DNA from: an uncultured Bacteroidales bacterium
Lineage (GTDB): Bacteria > Bacteroidota > Bacteroidia > Bacteroidales > UBA932
Direction: 5' to 3'
Assembly: GCA_944322575.1 (NCBI GenBank)
Contig: CALUPK010000006.1
Location: 21,249 to 85,248, forward strand
Length of the DNA stretch: 64,000 bases
The notes below the pieces were generated by a model. The model saw only the letters and a list, made by a program, of their open reading frames with translations. It did no database searches and had not been told where the DNA came from. Shown one piece after another: positions 9,748 to 19,087 of this stretch (positions are counted from its first letter, which is position 1; every line of letters starts with the position of its first letter). Both the position numbers and the translations under genes were made by a program.

Positions 9748-10821
9748 ATGGAAAAAATGGACAGAAAGTATTTTTTTAAAGTCATGGTCTTAACCGTCAT
9801 AGCGGCCATGACAGCAGTATCATGTAAGGATGATGAAGAGGAGGTGAGGGATTATATGGCGGGAGAAGTGACATTTGACTTTCCCTCCTATGGAGTAGTA
9901 GGACAGAAGATATCATCCTATGCCACGGGTATTACCACTCCGCCTCTGAGTGACCTGAGATACTTCTGGGTATCACTGGACATGGAGATAAGTGAGACGG
10001 ATACAGTGGAGGGACAGACTATAGAGGTAGTCCTGCCCGATAAGCCGGGAGACTATTCTATCTCGGCCTATGCCCAGTCCATATCCGGAGAGTATTATAC
10101 AAAATCGACTACGGCCCATGTCCAGGTAATCTATCCTAACCTCGAATCTTTAGGAGGCTGGAGGAGAGGCGAGACCTTCACAGATCCGAGGGACGGAGAG
10201 GAATATCATATCAGGACTATCGGAAACCTGCAGTGGTTTACTCAGAATCTCAGATACAGTGGTGGGGAGGACGGTCCGGTGTTAGGAGCATCCTATGACA
10301 ACGCTGACCTGATTGACCGTATTTTCGGTCGGCTGTACTCCTGGAACGATGCAACAGGCGGTGTCTCCGGCAGCGGTCTCGGCGGAGGCCCTCAGGGAGC
10401 CTGCCCGGAAGGCTGGTCAGTACCTACGGCTGAGGACTGGGAAGACCTGGCTCTGGCTGTGGGAGAAGAAGAGGTGGATTTTCTGGATCACTGGGACGGA
10501 ATAGGAGAGCTGCTGACAGCACCTGTGACGATCAACGGCACGTCCATGTGGCCTTATTCTCCCGATAACCTGCATACCAATATCGTAGGCTGGAACGGAT
10601 TCCCCACCGGTAACTCGAGGGACAATTACAGCGAGTTCGAGAATATCGCAGTTTACGGCATGTGGTGGTCCTCGGCGGAGATGGAGGGCGGAATGGTTCC
10701 CTACCGCTTTATCTATTACAACACCGGAACCTGCGATGCCTACTATACCGACAAGGATACTTACGGTGTCTCGGTAAGGTGCGTGAGACTCGCTGATAAC
10801 AGTCAAGACAATAATAATTAA
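9748..10821 (+). CDS. FISUMP-domain lipoprotein
   Basis: A 357-residue lipoprotein (lipobox TAVSC, Cys about residue 26). An Ig-like N-terminal part is followed, from about residue 145, by the Fibrobacter succinogenes major paralogous (FISUMP) domain: FTDPRDGEEYHIRTIGN, LQWFTQNLRY, RLYSWNDA, ACPEGWSVPT, WWSSAE and VSVRCVRL all match its characteristic blocks. These are surface or outer-membrane-associated proteins of unknown ligand. The 46-base spacer before it shows no clear TAnnTTTG box. Confidence 0.88.
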   Translation: MEKMDRKYFFKVMVLTVIAAMTAVSCKDDEEEVRDYMAGEVTFDFPSYGVVGQKISSYATGITTPPLSDLRYFWVSLDMEISETDTVEGQTIEVVLPDKPGDYSISAYAQSISGEYYTKSTTAHVQVIYPNLESLGGWRRGETFTDPRDGEEYHIRTIGNLQWFTQNLRYSGGEDGPVLGASYDNADLIDRIFGRLYSWNDATGGVSGSGLGGGPQGACPEGWSVPTAEDWEDLALAVGEEEVDFLDHWDGIGELLTAPVTINGTSMWPYSPDNLHTNIVGWNGFPTGNSRDNYSEFENIAVYGMWWSSAEMEGGMVPYRFIYYNTGTCDAYYTDKDTYGVSVRCVRLADNSQDNNN

Positions 10822-10836
10822 TCAAAAATAGTGAAA

Positions 10837-11430
10837 ATGAAACGAGGTTATGTAACACTCATCGTCATCGTGGCGGTGGTTCTGGTCCTGTTCTTCTGGA
10901 TCAAAGGAATGTATAACTCCATGGTGCGCACGGACGAGACCGTCTCCCAGGCATGGGCGCAGGTGGAGAATGTCTATCAGCGCAGGGCCGATCTGGTCCC
11001 CAATCTCGTGGCTACGGTCAAGGGCTACGCCGAGCATGAGTCGTCGACTCTCGAGGCAGTGGTGGAGGCCAGGGCCAAGGCTACTCAGGCTACCGTCGAC
11101 CCCTCCACTCTTTCCGAGGAGGAGCTCGCCCGCTTCATGAGTGCCCAGAATGAGCTCGGAACCGCCATCGGACGTCTGCTCGTCTCAGTCGAGCGCTATC
11201 CCGACCTGAAGGCCAACCATAACTTCTTAGAGCTCCAGGCCCAGCTTGAAGGTACCGAGAACCGGATTACCGTCGAGCGTCAGAAATTCAACGAGGCGGC
11301 CCGCAACTACAACGTGACCATCCGCCGCTTCCCCAACAATATCTTCGCCGGCATGTTCGGCTTCGAGAAGAAGGGTTACTTCGAGGCTTCCGAGGGAGCT
11401 GAGCAGGCACCCGTAGTCAGCTTCGAGTGA
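10837..11430 (+). CDS. LemA family membrane protein
   Basis: About 197 residues with one N-terminal transmembrane span (about 3-22) and the LemA helical domain: WAQVENVYQRRADLVPNLV, ARAKATQA, NFLELQAQLEGTENRITVER and YNVTIRRFPNNIFA are diagnostic. LemA proteins expose a helical bundle, and their biochemical role is not established. ATG 10837 is preferred over the GTG at 10831. It overlaps the following TPM gene by one base and forms a lemA-TPM-TPM set, a common association in many bacteria. Confidence 0.93.
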   Translation: MKRGYVTLIVIVAVVLVLFFWIKGMYNSMVRTDETVSQAWAQVENVYQRRADLVPNLVATVKGYAEHESSTLEAVVEARAKATQATVDPSTLSEEELARFMSAQNELGTAIGRLLVSVERYPDLKANHNFLELQAQLEGTENRITVERQKFNEAARNYNVTIRRFPNNIFAGMFGFEKKGYFEASEGAEQAPVVSFE

Positions 11431-11873
11431 TGACTGCCGGGGATCTGCTCAGGAAGGAGAGCAAGGAAGCCCTGGTAAGGGCCATTCAGACAGCGGAGAA
11501 GAATACCTCCGGCGAGATACGCGTACACTTAGAGCAGGTGTGCAAGGGCGATCCCTGCCTGCGGGCGGCCTACGTATTCTCAAAGTTAGGTATGTTCCGG
11601 ACCAAGGACCGCAACGGAGTGCTCATCTACCTGGCCCTCAAGTCCCACAAGTTCGCCATCATCGGGGACTCGGGAATCAATGAGAAGGTCGGCGCCGGTT
11701 TCTGGAACGAGGTCAAGGACGGCATGGCCGCGGATTTCCGCTCGGGGGACTTCACGGGCGGTATGTCGAGGGCGGTGCTGGCGGTGGGAGAGAAGCTCAA
11801 GGCCTTCTTCCCATATCAGAAAGACGATGTAAATGAACTTCCTGATGATATTTCCTATGAGGACAATCAGTAG
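11430..11873 (+). CDS. TPM domain protein, cytoplasmic type (no signal peptide)
   Basis: A 147-residue protein matching the TPM (TLP18.3/Psb32/MOLO-1) fold: SGEIRVHLEQ at the first strand, RNGVLIYLALKSHKFAIIGD for the central strands, and the closing helix with DFRSGDFTGGMSRAVLAVG. Unlike its neighbour it has no signal sequence or membrane span. The start ATG at 11430 shares its A with the lemA stop (TGATG), so translation is likely coupled. The 3' end overlaps the next TPM gene's start region. Role unknown; the family may act as phosphatase-like or assembly factors. Confidence 0.87.
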   Translation: MTAGDLLRKESKEALVRAIQTAEKNTSGEIRVHLEQVCKGDPCLRAAYVFSKLGMFRTKDRNGVLIYLALKSHKFAIIGDSGINEKVGAGFWNEVKDGMAADFRSGDFTGGMSRAVLAVGEKLKAFFPYQKDDVNELPDDISYEDNQ

Positions 11874-12663
11874 AATATTCAGGTCCATTCCGCTCCTCGC
11901 CGCAGCCTTAGTGCTGACGGTGAGCGCTTCTGCGCAGATTCCTCCCAAGCCCTCCGTGCCTATGGCGGTAAATGACTTCGCCGGGGTGTTCTCCCGCTCC
12001 GATGCGGAGTATATGAACCGGGTACTGGTGGATTTCGCCGACTCGACTTCCAACCGTATCGTGGTGGTTACGGTCGATGACCTCGGCGGCATGGAGCCGG
12101 CTATGTTTGCATACGGGATAGGGGAGCAGTGGGGGGTAGGCTCCGATAAGTTCGACAACGGGGTGGTGGTGCTGGTCAAGCCCAAGACATCCCGCTCCTC
12201 CGGTCAGGTCTATATCGCGGTGGGTTACGGTTTAGAAGGGGCGATTCCGGATGCCATAGCCAAACGTATCGTAGAGAATGAGATGATACCCCGTTTCAGG
12301 GAGAATGACTATACAGGTGGTGTGGCGGCAGCCCTGAATGTACTGATGCGGCTCGCAGCCGGAGAGATATCATACAAGGAATATGAGGACTCCATCGGCA
12401 CTGGCGGCTCGATAGCGATGATAGTCTTCGGACTGCTGTTTGTCCTTATAATACTCGGGGCGCTCTTCGGCAACAACGGCCCTAGAAACATCGGCAGCGG
12501 CGGCAGCCGTACGTCCTCGGTGGCGGATGCGATATTCTGGTCATCTATGCTGGGGGGCAGCCGCGGCGGCAGCGGTTTCGGCGGAGGAGGTTTCTCCGGC
12601 GGCTTCGGAGGCGGTTTCGGAGGCGGCTCATTCGGAGGAGGCGGAGCCGGCGGTTCCTGGTAG
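11857..12663 (+). CDS. TPM domain protein with signal peptide, TM span and Gly-rich tail
   Basis: About 268 residues. A signal peptide (residues about 1-26, ending SASA) precedes a periplasmic TPM domain beginning VNDFAGVFS, with FDNGVVVLVKP, VGYGLEGAIPDAIAKRI and FRENDYTGGV. A transmembrane span follows at about residues 185-207, and then a tail of Gly/Phe/Ser repeats ending in GGSW, the classic YgcG-like ending. I use ATG 11857; the upstream in-frame ATG at 11833 would put eight residues before the signal. It overlaps the previous gene by 17 bases and ends 10 bases from convergent phoH. Confidence 0.9.
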   Translation: MRTISRIFRSIPLLAAALVLTVSASAQIPPKPSVPMAVNDFAGVFSRSDAEYMNRVLVDFADSTSNRIVVVTVDDLGGMEPAMFAYGIGEQWGVGSDKFDNGVVVLVKPKTSRSSGQVYIAVGYGLEGAIPDAIAKRIVENEMIPRFRENDYTGGVAAALNVLMRLAAGEISYKEYEDSIGTGGSIAMIVFGLLFVLIILGALFGNNGPRNIGSGGSRTSSVADAIFWSSMLGGSRGGSGFGGGGFSGGFGGGFGGGSFGGGGAGGSW

Positions 12664-12673
12664 GAACGGACTC

Positions 12674-13635
<962 letters not shown>

Positions 13636-13639
<4 letters not shown>

Positions 13640-14655
13640 TTTTCGAACAGTGGTTTTAATCTATTGTATGTGTCCTTCATTTTCTGATAGTTGTGCCTGC
13701 TCATAAATTCATCACCCCGGTTTAGGAACTCCCGTACCGGCAGTACTGTGAACTCCTCCTGATATCCTCCTCCCCTTGAACACCATACAGGGATGGCTTC
13801 TCCGCCTGCGATGAATGTCCATCCTAAGGCGGTGACGGCGATGTCTATGCGGAACATCAGTCCGAGCTCAGTGTCCTTGCGGCTCATGTTGGACACGAAA
13901 TTCCCCAAGGAGTAAACCACAGGCAGCTCGACTTCCTGTACGACATGAGGATGGGAGCCGATCACGGCGTCCGCACCGCATCCTATGAGGAATTCAGCCC
14001 ACTCCCTCTGGCTTTCCGAGGCTTGTGTGCAGTATTCCTCACCCCAGTGCGGGAGGGCTATGATGATGTCGGCTTCTGCCTCGCGTGCTCTCTCGATAGC
14101 CTCTCTGACTGAGTGCCTGTCCATCATGTTTACGATGTAGGGCGCGGGAACCCTGACGCCGTTGGTGCCGTAGGTGAAGTTGACAAATGCTATTTTTATG
14201 CCTTTGATGACGGTGATGAGGGGATTGTCGTTCATCCAGCTGAGACTGTCACGGTATATGCCCGTTATGGGAACTCCGATTTCCGAGTATTTCTCGAACG
14301 AGGAAGCGAGTCCTCTGCGCCCCCGGTCACAGATGTGGTTGTTGGCGCAGAGAAACAGGCCGATTCCGGCTTCAGCAGCTTCTTCTGCGATGGATTCAGG
14401 TGCAGAGAAGGAGGGGTATCCGGTGTAGGGAGGTCCGCCAAGACAGAACTCCATATTGGCTACTGTAAGGTCGGCGCTGTCGATGTAGGGCCTTATATGT
14501 GTGAAATATGAGCTGTAGTCGTAAGATGAGGCGACAAGGGTGTCCGTACCGGGAATGTGGGCTGACTGCAGCTGCCGGCTGTGCTGCATGACATCCCCCA
14601 TAAAGAGTATCGACAGAGTGTCGACGACAGTCAACAGAAGGGTGGTGATGGACAT
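13636..14655 (-). CDS. CapA family metallophosphatase-fold protein
   Basis: A 339-residue protein of the CapA/PgsA (poly-gamma-glutamate synthesis) calcineurin-like fold family. The metal-site motifs are visible: FMGDVMQH near the start, ANMEFCLGG, CANNHICDRG (NH pair), ALPHWGEEY, and GADAVIGSHPHVVQEVE near residue 240. A weak hydrophobic N-terminus could act as a signal. There are no pgsB/C-type genes nearby, so capsule synthesis cannot be assumed. The gene starts 3 bases after the DUF389 gene ends and overlaps phoH by 4 bases. Confidence 0.9.
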
Positions 14656-14658
14656 CGG

Positions 14659-16017
14659 CTATTCCTGCAGGAGTTTTATGTTCTGGAAATCCAATCTGAC
14701 CATGAGCCACTTCCGTAGCTTCTCCATATTCTCGGCCGAGATGGTCTTCTCAGCATTCAGTATGATGATGATCTCCTCTTTACGGCCCAGAGAGTCGGTG
14801 CTGATCGTATATCCCCTGGTGAGAGTGACGTCGGAAAGGGACGGGTACTGGGCCATGAGCTCGTTGGTTATCTGCTCGCACGGCAGCTCTTTGGACTTGT
14901 ATGTCTGGAGCTCTTTCTCCATGTCGGAGATAATCTCCTCGCGCTTCCGTATCTCCTGGTCGCTGCGTTCGTAGATACTCTGTATGGCGAGCCGGTCCGT
15001 CATGTCGTTCTGGTCAGTTGCGGCCCTCTGGCTTATGATGATCTGGTCGTCTGTCAGACCGAGCTCGCGTGCGGAGACATAGACAGCGTTCAGCTCTTCC
15101 TGGCTCAGGGTCTCTCCGGCTATGTACAGCTCTATCTTTGGCGGTTTGCTGTGTGTGTAGATGCCGTAGTCGTAGATGTAGCTGCGGGACAACTCTTTAT
15201 TCTTGGCTATGAATTCTTTAGCTGTCTGATTGAAGTTGTTCTCCTGTATCATGACGATAGCCGAGTATACGCTTGGGATGATGATGACGACAGTAAGGAC
15301 TGCGACCCAGCGGCTTACCCTCTTCTTTTTGGCGGGGTCGGTAAATGTCGCCATGGGAAACTTCAGATACTTGACAGTCAGGAATGTGGCTATTGCGATG
15401 AAGATGCTGTTGATGAAAAAGAGGTACATCGCGCCTGCGAAATACTTCAGGCTTCCGGTAGCTAATCCGAATCCGGCTGTACAGAGAGGAGGCATCAGGG
15501 CAGTGGCGATGGCTACTCCGGAGATGACGGTGCCTTTGTCCCGGCGGCTAATCTCCACGATGCCGGCAAAGCCTCCGAACAGGGCTATCAGTACGTCGTA
15601 GATGGTGGGGTTGGTCCTCGCCAGCAGTTCTGTCGGATTCTCTAACTCCAAGGGTGAGATTAGGAAGAACAGGCCCGAGGCGAGGATGCTTATCACGACC
15701 ATGACTAACAGATTCTTGAAGGAGGTCTTCAGGAAGGATGTGTCGTTGGTCCCGAGTCCGTATCCTATTCCGAAAATAGGTCCCATGAGGGGGGATATGA
15801 GCATTGCGCCTATGATCACTGGAATGGAGTTGGTGTTTAGCCCCACGGACGCCACTACTATGGCAAAGGCGAGGATATATGCGTTGGGCCCCTTGAAATC
15901 AATGTTGCTGCGGATGTACTGGGAGGCCTTGTCAGTGTCAATGTGGTCGTTGAGGCTTACAATGTCACCGATATAGGCCTTCAGTCTGCCGAAAAAAGTC
16001 TTGAAGTTGTTGTCCAT
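14659..16017 (-). CDS. DUF389 multi-pass membrane protein
   Basis: A 452-residue protein whose first 240 residues hold about six hydrophobic spans with the DUF389 hallmark IIGAMLISPLMGPIFGIGYG and GVAIATALMPPLCTAGFGLA. Residues about 250-452 form a soluble tail with a predicted helical, coiled-coil-like stretch (about 355-385). Families with this core are widespread inner-membrane proteins of unknown transport function. It heads the minus-strand unit DUF389-capA-phoH. A weak -7-like TATATTTA (minus strand, 16044-16051) lies 26 bases upstream. Confidence 0.9.
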   Translation of the reverse strand: MDNNFKTFFGRLKAYIGDIVSLNDHIDTDKASQYIRSNIDFKGPNAYILAFAIVVASVGLNTNSIPVIIGAMLISPLMGPIFGIGYGLGTNDTSFLKTSFKNLLVMVVISILASGLFFLISPLELENPTELLARTNPTIYDVLIALFGGFAGIVEISRRDKGTVISGVAIATALMPPLCTAGFGLATGSLKYFAGAMYLFFINSIFIAIATFLTVKYLKFPMATFTDPAKKKRVSRWVAVLTVVIIIPSVYSAIVMIQENNFNQTAKEFIAKNKELSRSYIYDYGIYTHSKPPKIELYIAGETLSQEELNAVYVSARELGLTDDQIIISQRAATDQNDMTDRLAIQSIYERSDQEIRKREEIISDMEKELQTYKSKELPCEQITNELMAQYPSLSDVTLTRGYTISTDSLGRKEEIIIILNAEKTISAENMEKLRKWLMVRLDFQNIKLLQE

Positions 16018-16059
16018 CCGGCTTTTTTTTAATAATTCGGCTGTAAATATACATTTTTT

Positions 16060-16091
16060 TTTGCGCCTGTGTCATTATTTGAGTACTTTTG
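16060..16091 (+). promoter_or_regulatory. Bacteroidetes-type promoter for the SPOR lipoprotein
   Basis: TTTG at 16060-16063, a 20-base spacer, then TACTTTTG at 16084-16091, an exact fit to the -33 TTTG / -7 TAnnTTTG pattern known for Bacteroides. Transcription would begin near 16097, giving a leader of about 33 nt before ATG 16130. Confidence 0.7.
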
Positions 16092-16129
16092 TTGGATATA
16101 TTCGAAACGTAAAATTTAAATTTAAAGAA

Positions 16130-16621
16130 ATGAAAGCTTTTAGGTTAATCTCCATTTTGCTGGTCGCTTTAATGACTGTGACCGGCTGTGACTTTTTCCG
16201 CTCTATAGTAGGAAAGCCCACCTCCAAGGATCTTGAGAGGATGAAGCAGGAGGCACTGGAACAGTCCCGCAAGCAGAGGGAACTGGATTCCATCAACAGG
16301 GCAAAAGCTCTTGAGCTCGAAAAGGCTAAAGCCGCTGCAGAGCAGGCAAATCTGTTGGATGAGAGCGCAGGAAGATTCCATGTAATCATCGGCAGCTTCA
16401 AGGTGGACGGCAATGCCGGGAAGATGTGCGCCATGCTTGAGAAAAACGGCTATACTCCCAAGATTATCAAGTTCAACAACGGTTTTGATGTGGTCTCGGC
16501 GGCAGCCTACAACGACTACGGCCAGGCACTTAAGACCATGGAGGATATCAAGGAGTTCCAGTTCTGCCCCGAGGATGTATGGGTGTACGACATCAATCAG
16601 AAACTTCATGCGACACGTTAA
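16130..16621 (+). CDS. SPOR-domain lipoprotein
   Basis: About 163 residues: lipoprotein signal with Cys at residue 20 (TVTGC), a charged helical linker rich in Lys/Glu/Ala (about residues 30-78), and a C-terminal SPOR domain (RFHVIIGSFKV ... AAAYNDYGQALKTMEDI ... PEDVWVYD). SPOR domains bind denuded peptidoglycan glycan strands at division sites, so this is probably an outer-membrane lipoprotein touching septal wall. I chose ATG 16130 because the signal peptide starts there and the promoter boxes lie just upstream; longer in-frame extensions would run through the promoter. Confidence 0.88.
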   Translation: MKAFRLISILLVALMTVTGCDFFRSIVGKPTSKDLERMKQEALEQSRKQRELDSINRAKALELEKAKAAAEQANLLDESAGRFHVIIGSFKVDGNAGKMCAMLEKNGYTPKIIKFNNGFDVVSAAAYNDYGQALKTMEDIKEFQFCPEDVWVYDINQKLHATR

Positions 16622-16654
16622 ACAACAGTAATAACAGAATAAAATAAGTACAAT

Positions 16655-17764
16655 ATGAAGACCACAGCTTTTACCCAGAAGCACATCGCTCTGGGTGCCA
16701 AAATGGTTCCTTTCGCCGGATACAACATGCCGGTTGAATATGTAGGTATCAATGAGGAGCACAACACCGTGCGCAACGGTGTCGGAGTGTTCGATGTATC
16801 CCACATGGGTGAGTTCTGGGTGAAAGGCCCCAATGCCCTCGCTTTTGTCCAGTATGTGTCTTCCAATGATGCGTCTGTGCTCTATCCCGGCAAGATCCAG
16901 TACGACTGCTTCCCCAACGGAAAAGGCGGTATCGTGGATGACTTCCTTACCTACTGCGTAGACGGCCAGACATATCTGCTCGTAGTCAATGCGGCAAATA
17001 TCGAGAAGGACTGGAACCACCTCTGCGCCATCGCTCCCAAGTTCGGAATCACACCCGGCAAGGAACTCTACAACGCTTCCGATGAGATATGCCAGCTCGC
17101 AGTTCAGGGTCCCAAGGCCGTACAGGCCATGCAGAAGCTCTGCGATCAGGACCTGATGGGCATGGAGTACTATACTTTCAAGAAAGTGATGCTCGGCGGA
17201 GTAAGCGTCATCTTCTCTATTACCGGTTATACCGGCGCCGGCGGATGTGAGATCTACGCTGCCAACGAGGATGCCGACAAGCTCTGGAATGCCGTATTCG
17301 AGGCCGGTGCTGAGTTCGGAATCAAGCCTATCGGACTGGGAGCCCGCGATACTCTCAGGCTCGAGATGGGATTCTGCCTCTACGGCAACGATATAGATGA
17401 CACCACATCTCCTCTTGAGGCAGGTCTCGGCTGGATTACCAAGTTCAACGATACAAAGGGTGATTTCATCGACAAGGAATACCTCCTTGCCCAGAAGGCG
17501 GAGGGCCTCAAGCGTAAGCTCGTGGGATTTGAGCTCATCGACCGCGGAGTTCCCCGTCACGGCTATGAGATCTGCGATGCAGAGGGCAATGAGATAGGTC
17601 ACGTCACTTCCGGTACCATGTCTCCTTCGATGAATATACCTATCGGTATGGGTTATGTGAAGACTCCTTATTCAAAGGCCGATACAGAGATCTATATCAA
17701 AGTCCGCAACAGGCTGCTGAAGGCCAAGGTGGTGAAAGTCCCTTTCTATAAGGCATCCAAATAG
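16655..17764 (+). CDS. gcvT: Glycine cleavage system aminomethyltransferase (T protein)
   Basis: A 369-residue GcvT. Family blocks are intact: [69 protein letters not shown] and [11 protein letters not shown]. It transfers the methylene group of the aminomethyl-lipoyl intermediate to tetrahydrofolate and releases ammonia. GcvH and GcvP are not in this window. The 33-base spacer upstream lacks a TAnnTTTG box, so it may share the SPOR gene promoter. Its TAG stop shares a base with the next gene's GTG start (TAGTG). Confidence 0.96.
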   Translation: MKTTAFTQKHIALGAKMVPFAGYNMPVEYVGINEEHNTVRNGVGVFDVSHMGEFWVKGPNALAFVQYVSSNDASVLYPGKIQYDCFPNGKGGIVDDFLTYCVDGQTYLLVVNAANIEKDWNHLCAIAPKFGITPGKELYNASDEICQLAVQGPKAVQAMQKLCDQDLMGMEYYTFKKVMLGGVSVIFSITGYTGAGGCEIYAANEDADKLWNAVFEAGAEFGIKPIGLGARDTLRLEMGFCLYGNDIDDTTSPLEAGLGWITKFNDTKGDFIDKEYLLAQKAEGLKRKLVGFELIDRGVPRHGYEICDAEGNEIGHVTSGTMSPSMNIPIGMGYVKTPYSKADTEIYIKVRNRLLKAKVVKVPFYKASK

Positions 17765-19056
17765 TGAAAAGGGTAGCCTCCATCATCGCTCTTATCACTG
17801 TCTCCATAGTGCTGAACGCACAGTACTCGGAACATGTCGCATATCTTGCATCTGACTCGCTGAAGGGCCGCCTTGCCGGCTCTTCAGGCGAGAAAGCAGC
17901 GGCAGAATATATGTATGACTGTCTGTATGAAGCAGGAGTCACCATGTTGACACCGAGACTCGGGCAGGATTTTTCTATTGTCACCGGTGCCGATACGATT
18001 CATTCCCTTAACGTGGTGGGAGTCGTTGAAGGTTATGACCCGGTGCTGAAGAATCAATACATAGTGGTGGGTGCGAATCTGGATCATCTCGGCACCAATG
18101 TGCTGACAGTGGACGGCCGCCCTGTACGCCAGATATTCCCGGGAGCAAATGACAATGCTTCCGGGATTGCTTCTGTAATAGAGGTTGCCAAAAGAGTGGC
18201 CTCATCTTCATTTTTTTTCAGACGATCTGTCGTTTTTGTGGGCTTCGGGGCAAAGGAGCAGGGAATGGCCGGCTCATGGTATTTTGTCAACCGGGCATTC
18301 CAGGATATCGACAGTGTGTCTATGATGCTGGAGTTCAGGATGGTGGGCGGATCAGGTCCTGAAAGTCAGTTTTTGTACTATACCGGAGTCCCTAATCCGG
18401 AACTGAACCGCATAGTCTACAATCTGGCAGATGTGGGCGCGTTTTATACCCCATCCATGGGGGAGGGTGTGGTACCGATAGGAGATTATCTGCCTTTTTA
18501 TGAGAAAAATATACCGGTAATGCTGCTGACTTCCGGAACTGACCGCAATAACAGGACGACAAGGGACAAGGCAGATTTGTTAGATTACCAGACAATGGAT
18601 TATATTTGTGACTTCGCTTATAACTTCATACGGGAGGCGGCAAATCAGGACCTGATGATAGAGAGACCCATGAATGTGGAAGAGAGTGACGACAACGGAG
18701 GCGGAACGTATGGAGGGGAAAGGGTATACGCTCCTTTTGAAGTGGATGTCGCTCCGGAGTTTTTCAAAGGTGATGCCGGAACATTTCTTACAGAGTGGGT
18801 GTATACCTATCTGCGCTACCCCGATATCCCTCTTCGTGAGGGTGTTTCCGGGACAGTGACAGTGGAGTTTATAGTGGAGAAGGACGGCAGTGTTTCCAAT
18901 GTCAGGGCTGTCAGTGGCAATGACCAGTATCTGGAAGACGAGGCCGTCAGAGTAGTGTCCGCTTCTCCTAAGTGGAAGCCGGGTCTGCTCGGAGGAGAGA
19001 AGGTAAGGGTGAAATACTCTATACCGGTGGAATTTAGATTAAAGAAAAGGAAATAA
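17764..19056 (+). CDS. Catalytically dead M28-like protein fused to a TonB C-terminal domain
   Basis: A 430-residue secreted protein starting with GTG 17764 and a signal peptide ending near Ala19. Residues about 21-295 align by motif with M28 metallopeptidases (EHVAYLASDSLKGR, VVGANLDHLG, PGANDNASGIA, VVFVGFGAKEQGMAGS, IGDYLPFYEKNIPV). Using Aeromonas aminopeptidase as reference, the H97 ligand is Asn105, the E151 base is Lys164, the D179 ligand is Arg192 and the H256 ligand is Arg264; only Asp130 and Glu165 remain. After a Gly/Asp-rich linker (305-318), residues about 340-427 are a TonB C-terminal domain (LRYPDIPLREGVSGTVTVEF ... VSASPKWKPG). It is probably a periplasmic binding or scaffold protein rather than a peptidase. 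It lies between gcvT and leuS. Confidence 0.85.
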   Translation: MKRVASIIALITVSIVLNAQYSEHVAYLASDSLKGRLAGSSGEKAAAEYMYDCLYEAGVTMLTPRLGQDFSIVTGADTIHSLNVVGVVEGYDPVLKNQYIVVGANLDHLGTNVLTVDGRPVRQIFPGANDNASGIASVIEVAKRVASSSFFFRRSVVFVGFGAKEQGMAGSWYFVNRAFQDIDSVSMMLEFRMVGGSGPESQFLYYTGVPNPELNRIVYNLADVGAFYTPSMGEGVVPIGDYLPFYEKNIPVMLLTSGTDRNNRTTRDKADLLDYQTMDYICDFAYNFIREAANQDLMIERPMNVEESDDNGGGTYGGERVYAPFEVDVAPEFFKGDAGTFLTEWVYTYLRYPDIPLREGVSGTVTVEFIVEKDGSVSNVRAVSGNDQYLEDEAVRVVSASPKWKPGLLGGEKVRVKYSIPVEFRLKKRK

Positions 19057-19087
19057 TAGTTAGATAAGATAAAATAGTAGAGAAGAA

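Noticed and set aside
16169-17602. Long minus-strand open frame (477 codons) opposite gcvT and the SPOR gene
   Set aside because: It is antisense to two well-conserved genes, starts inside coding sequence, has no promoter and its product shows no family motif. Similar long antisense frames at 31490-32644, 37216-38166 and 55005-55889 were rejected for the same reason.
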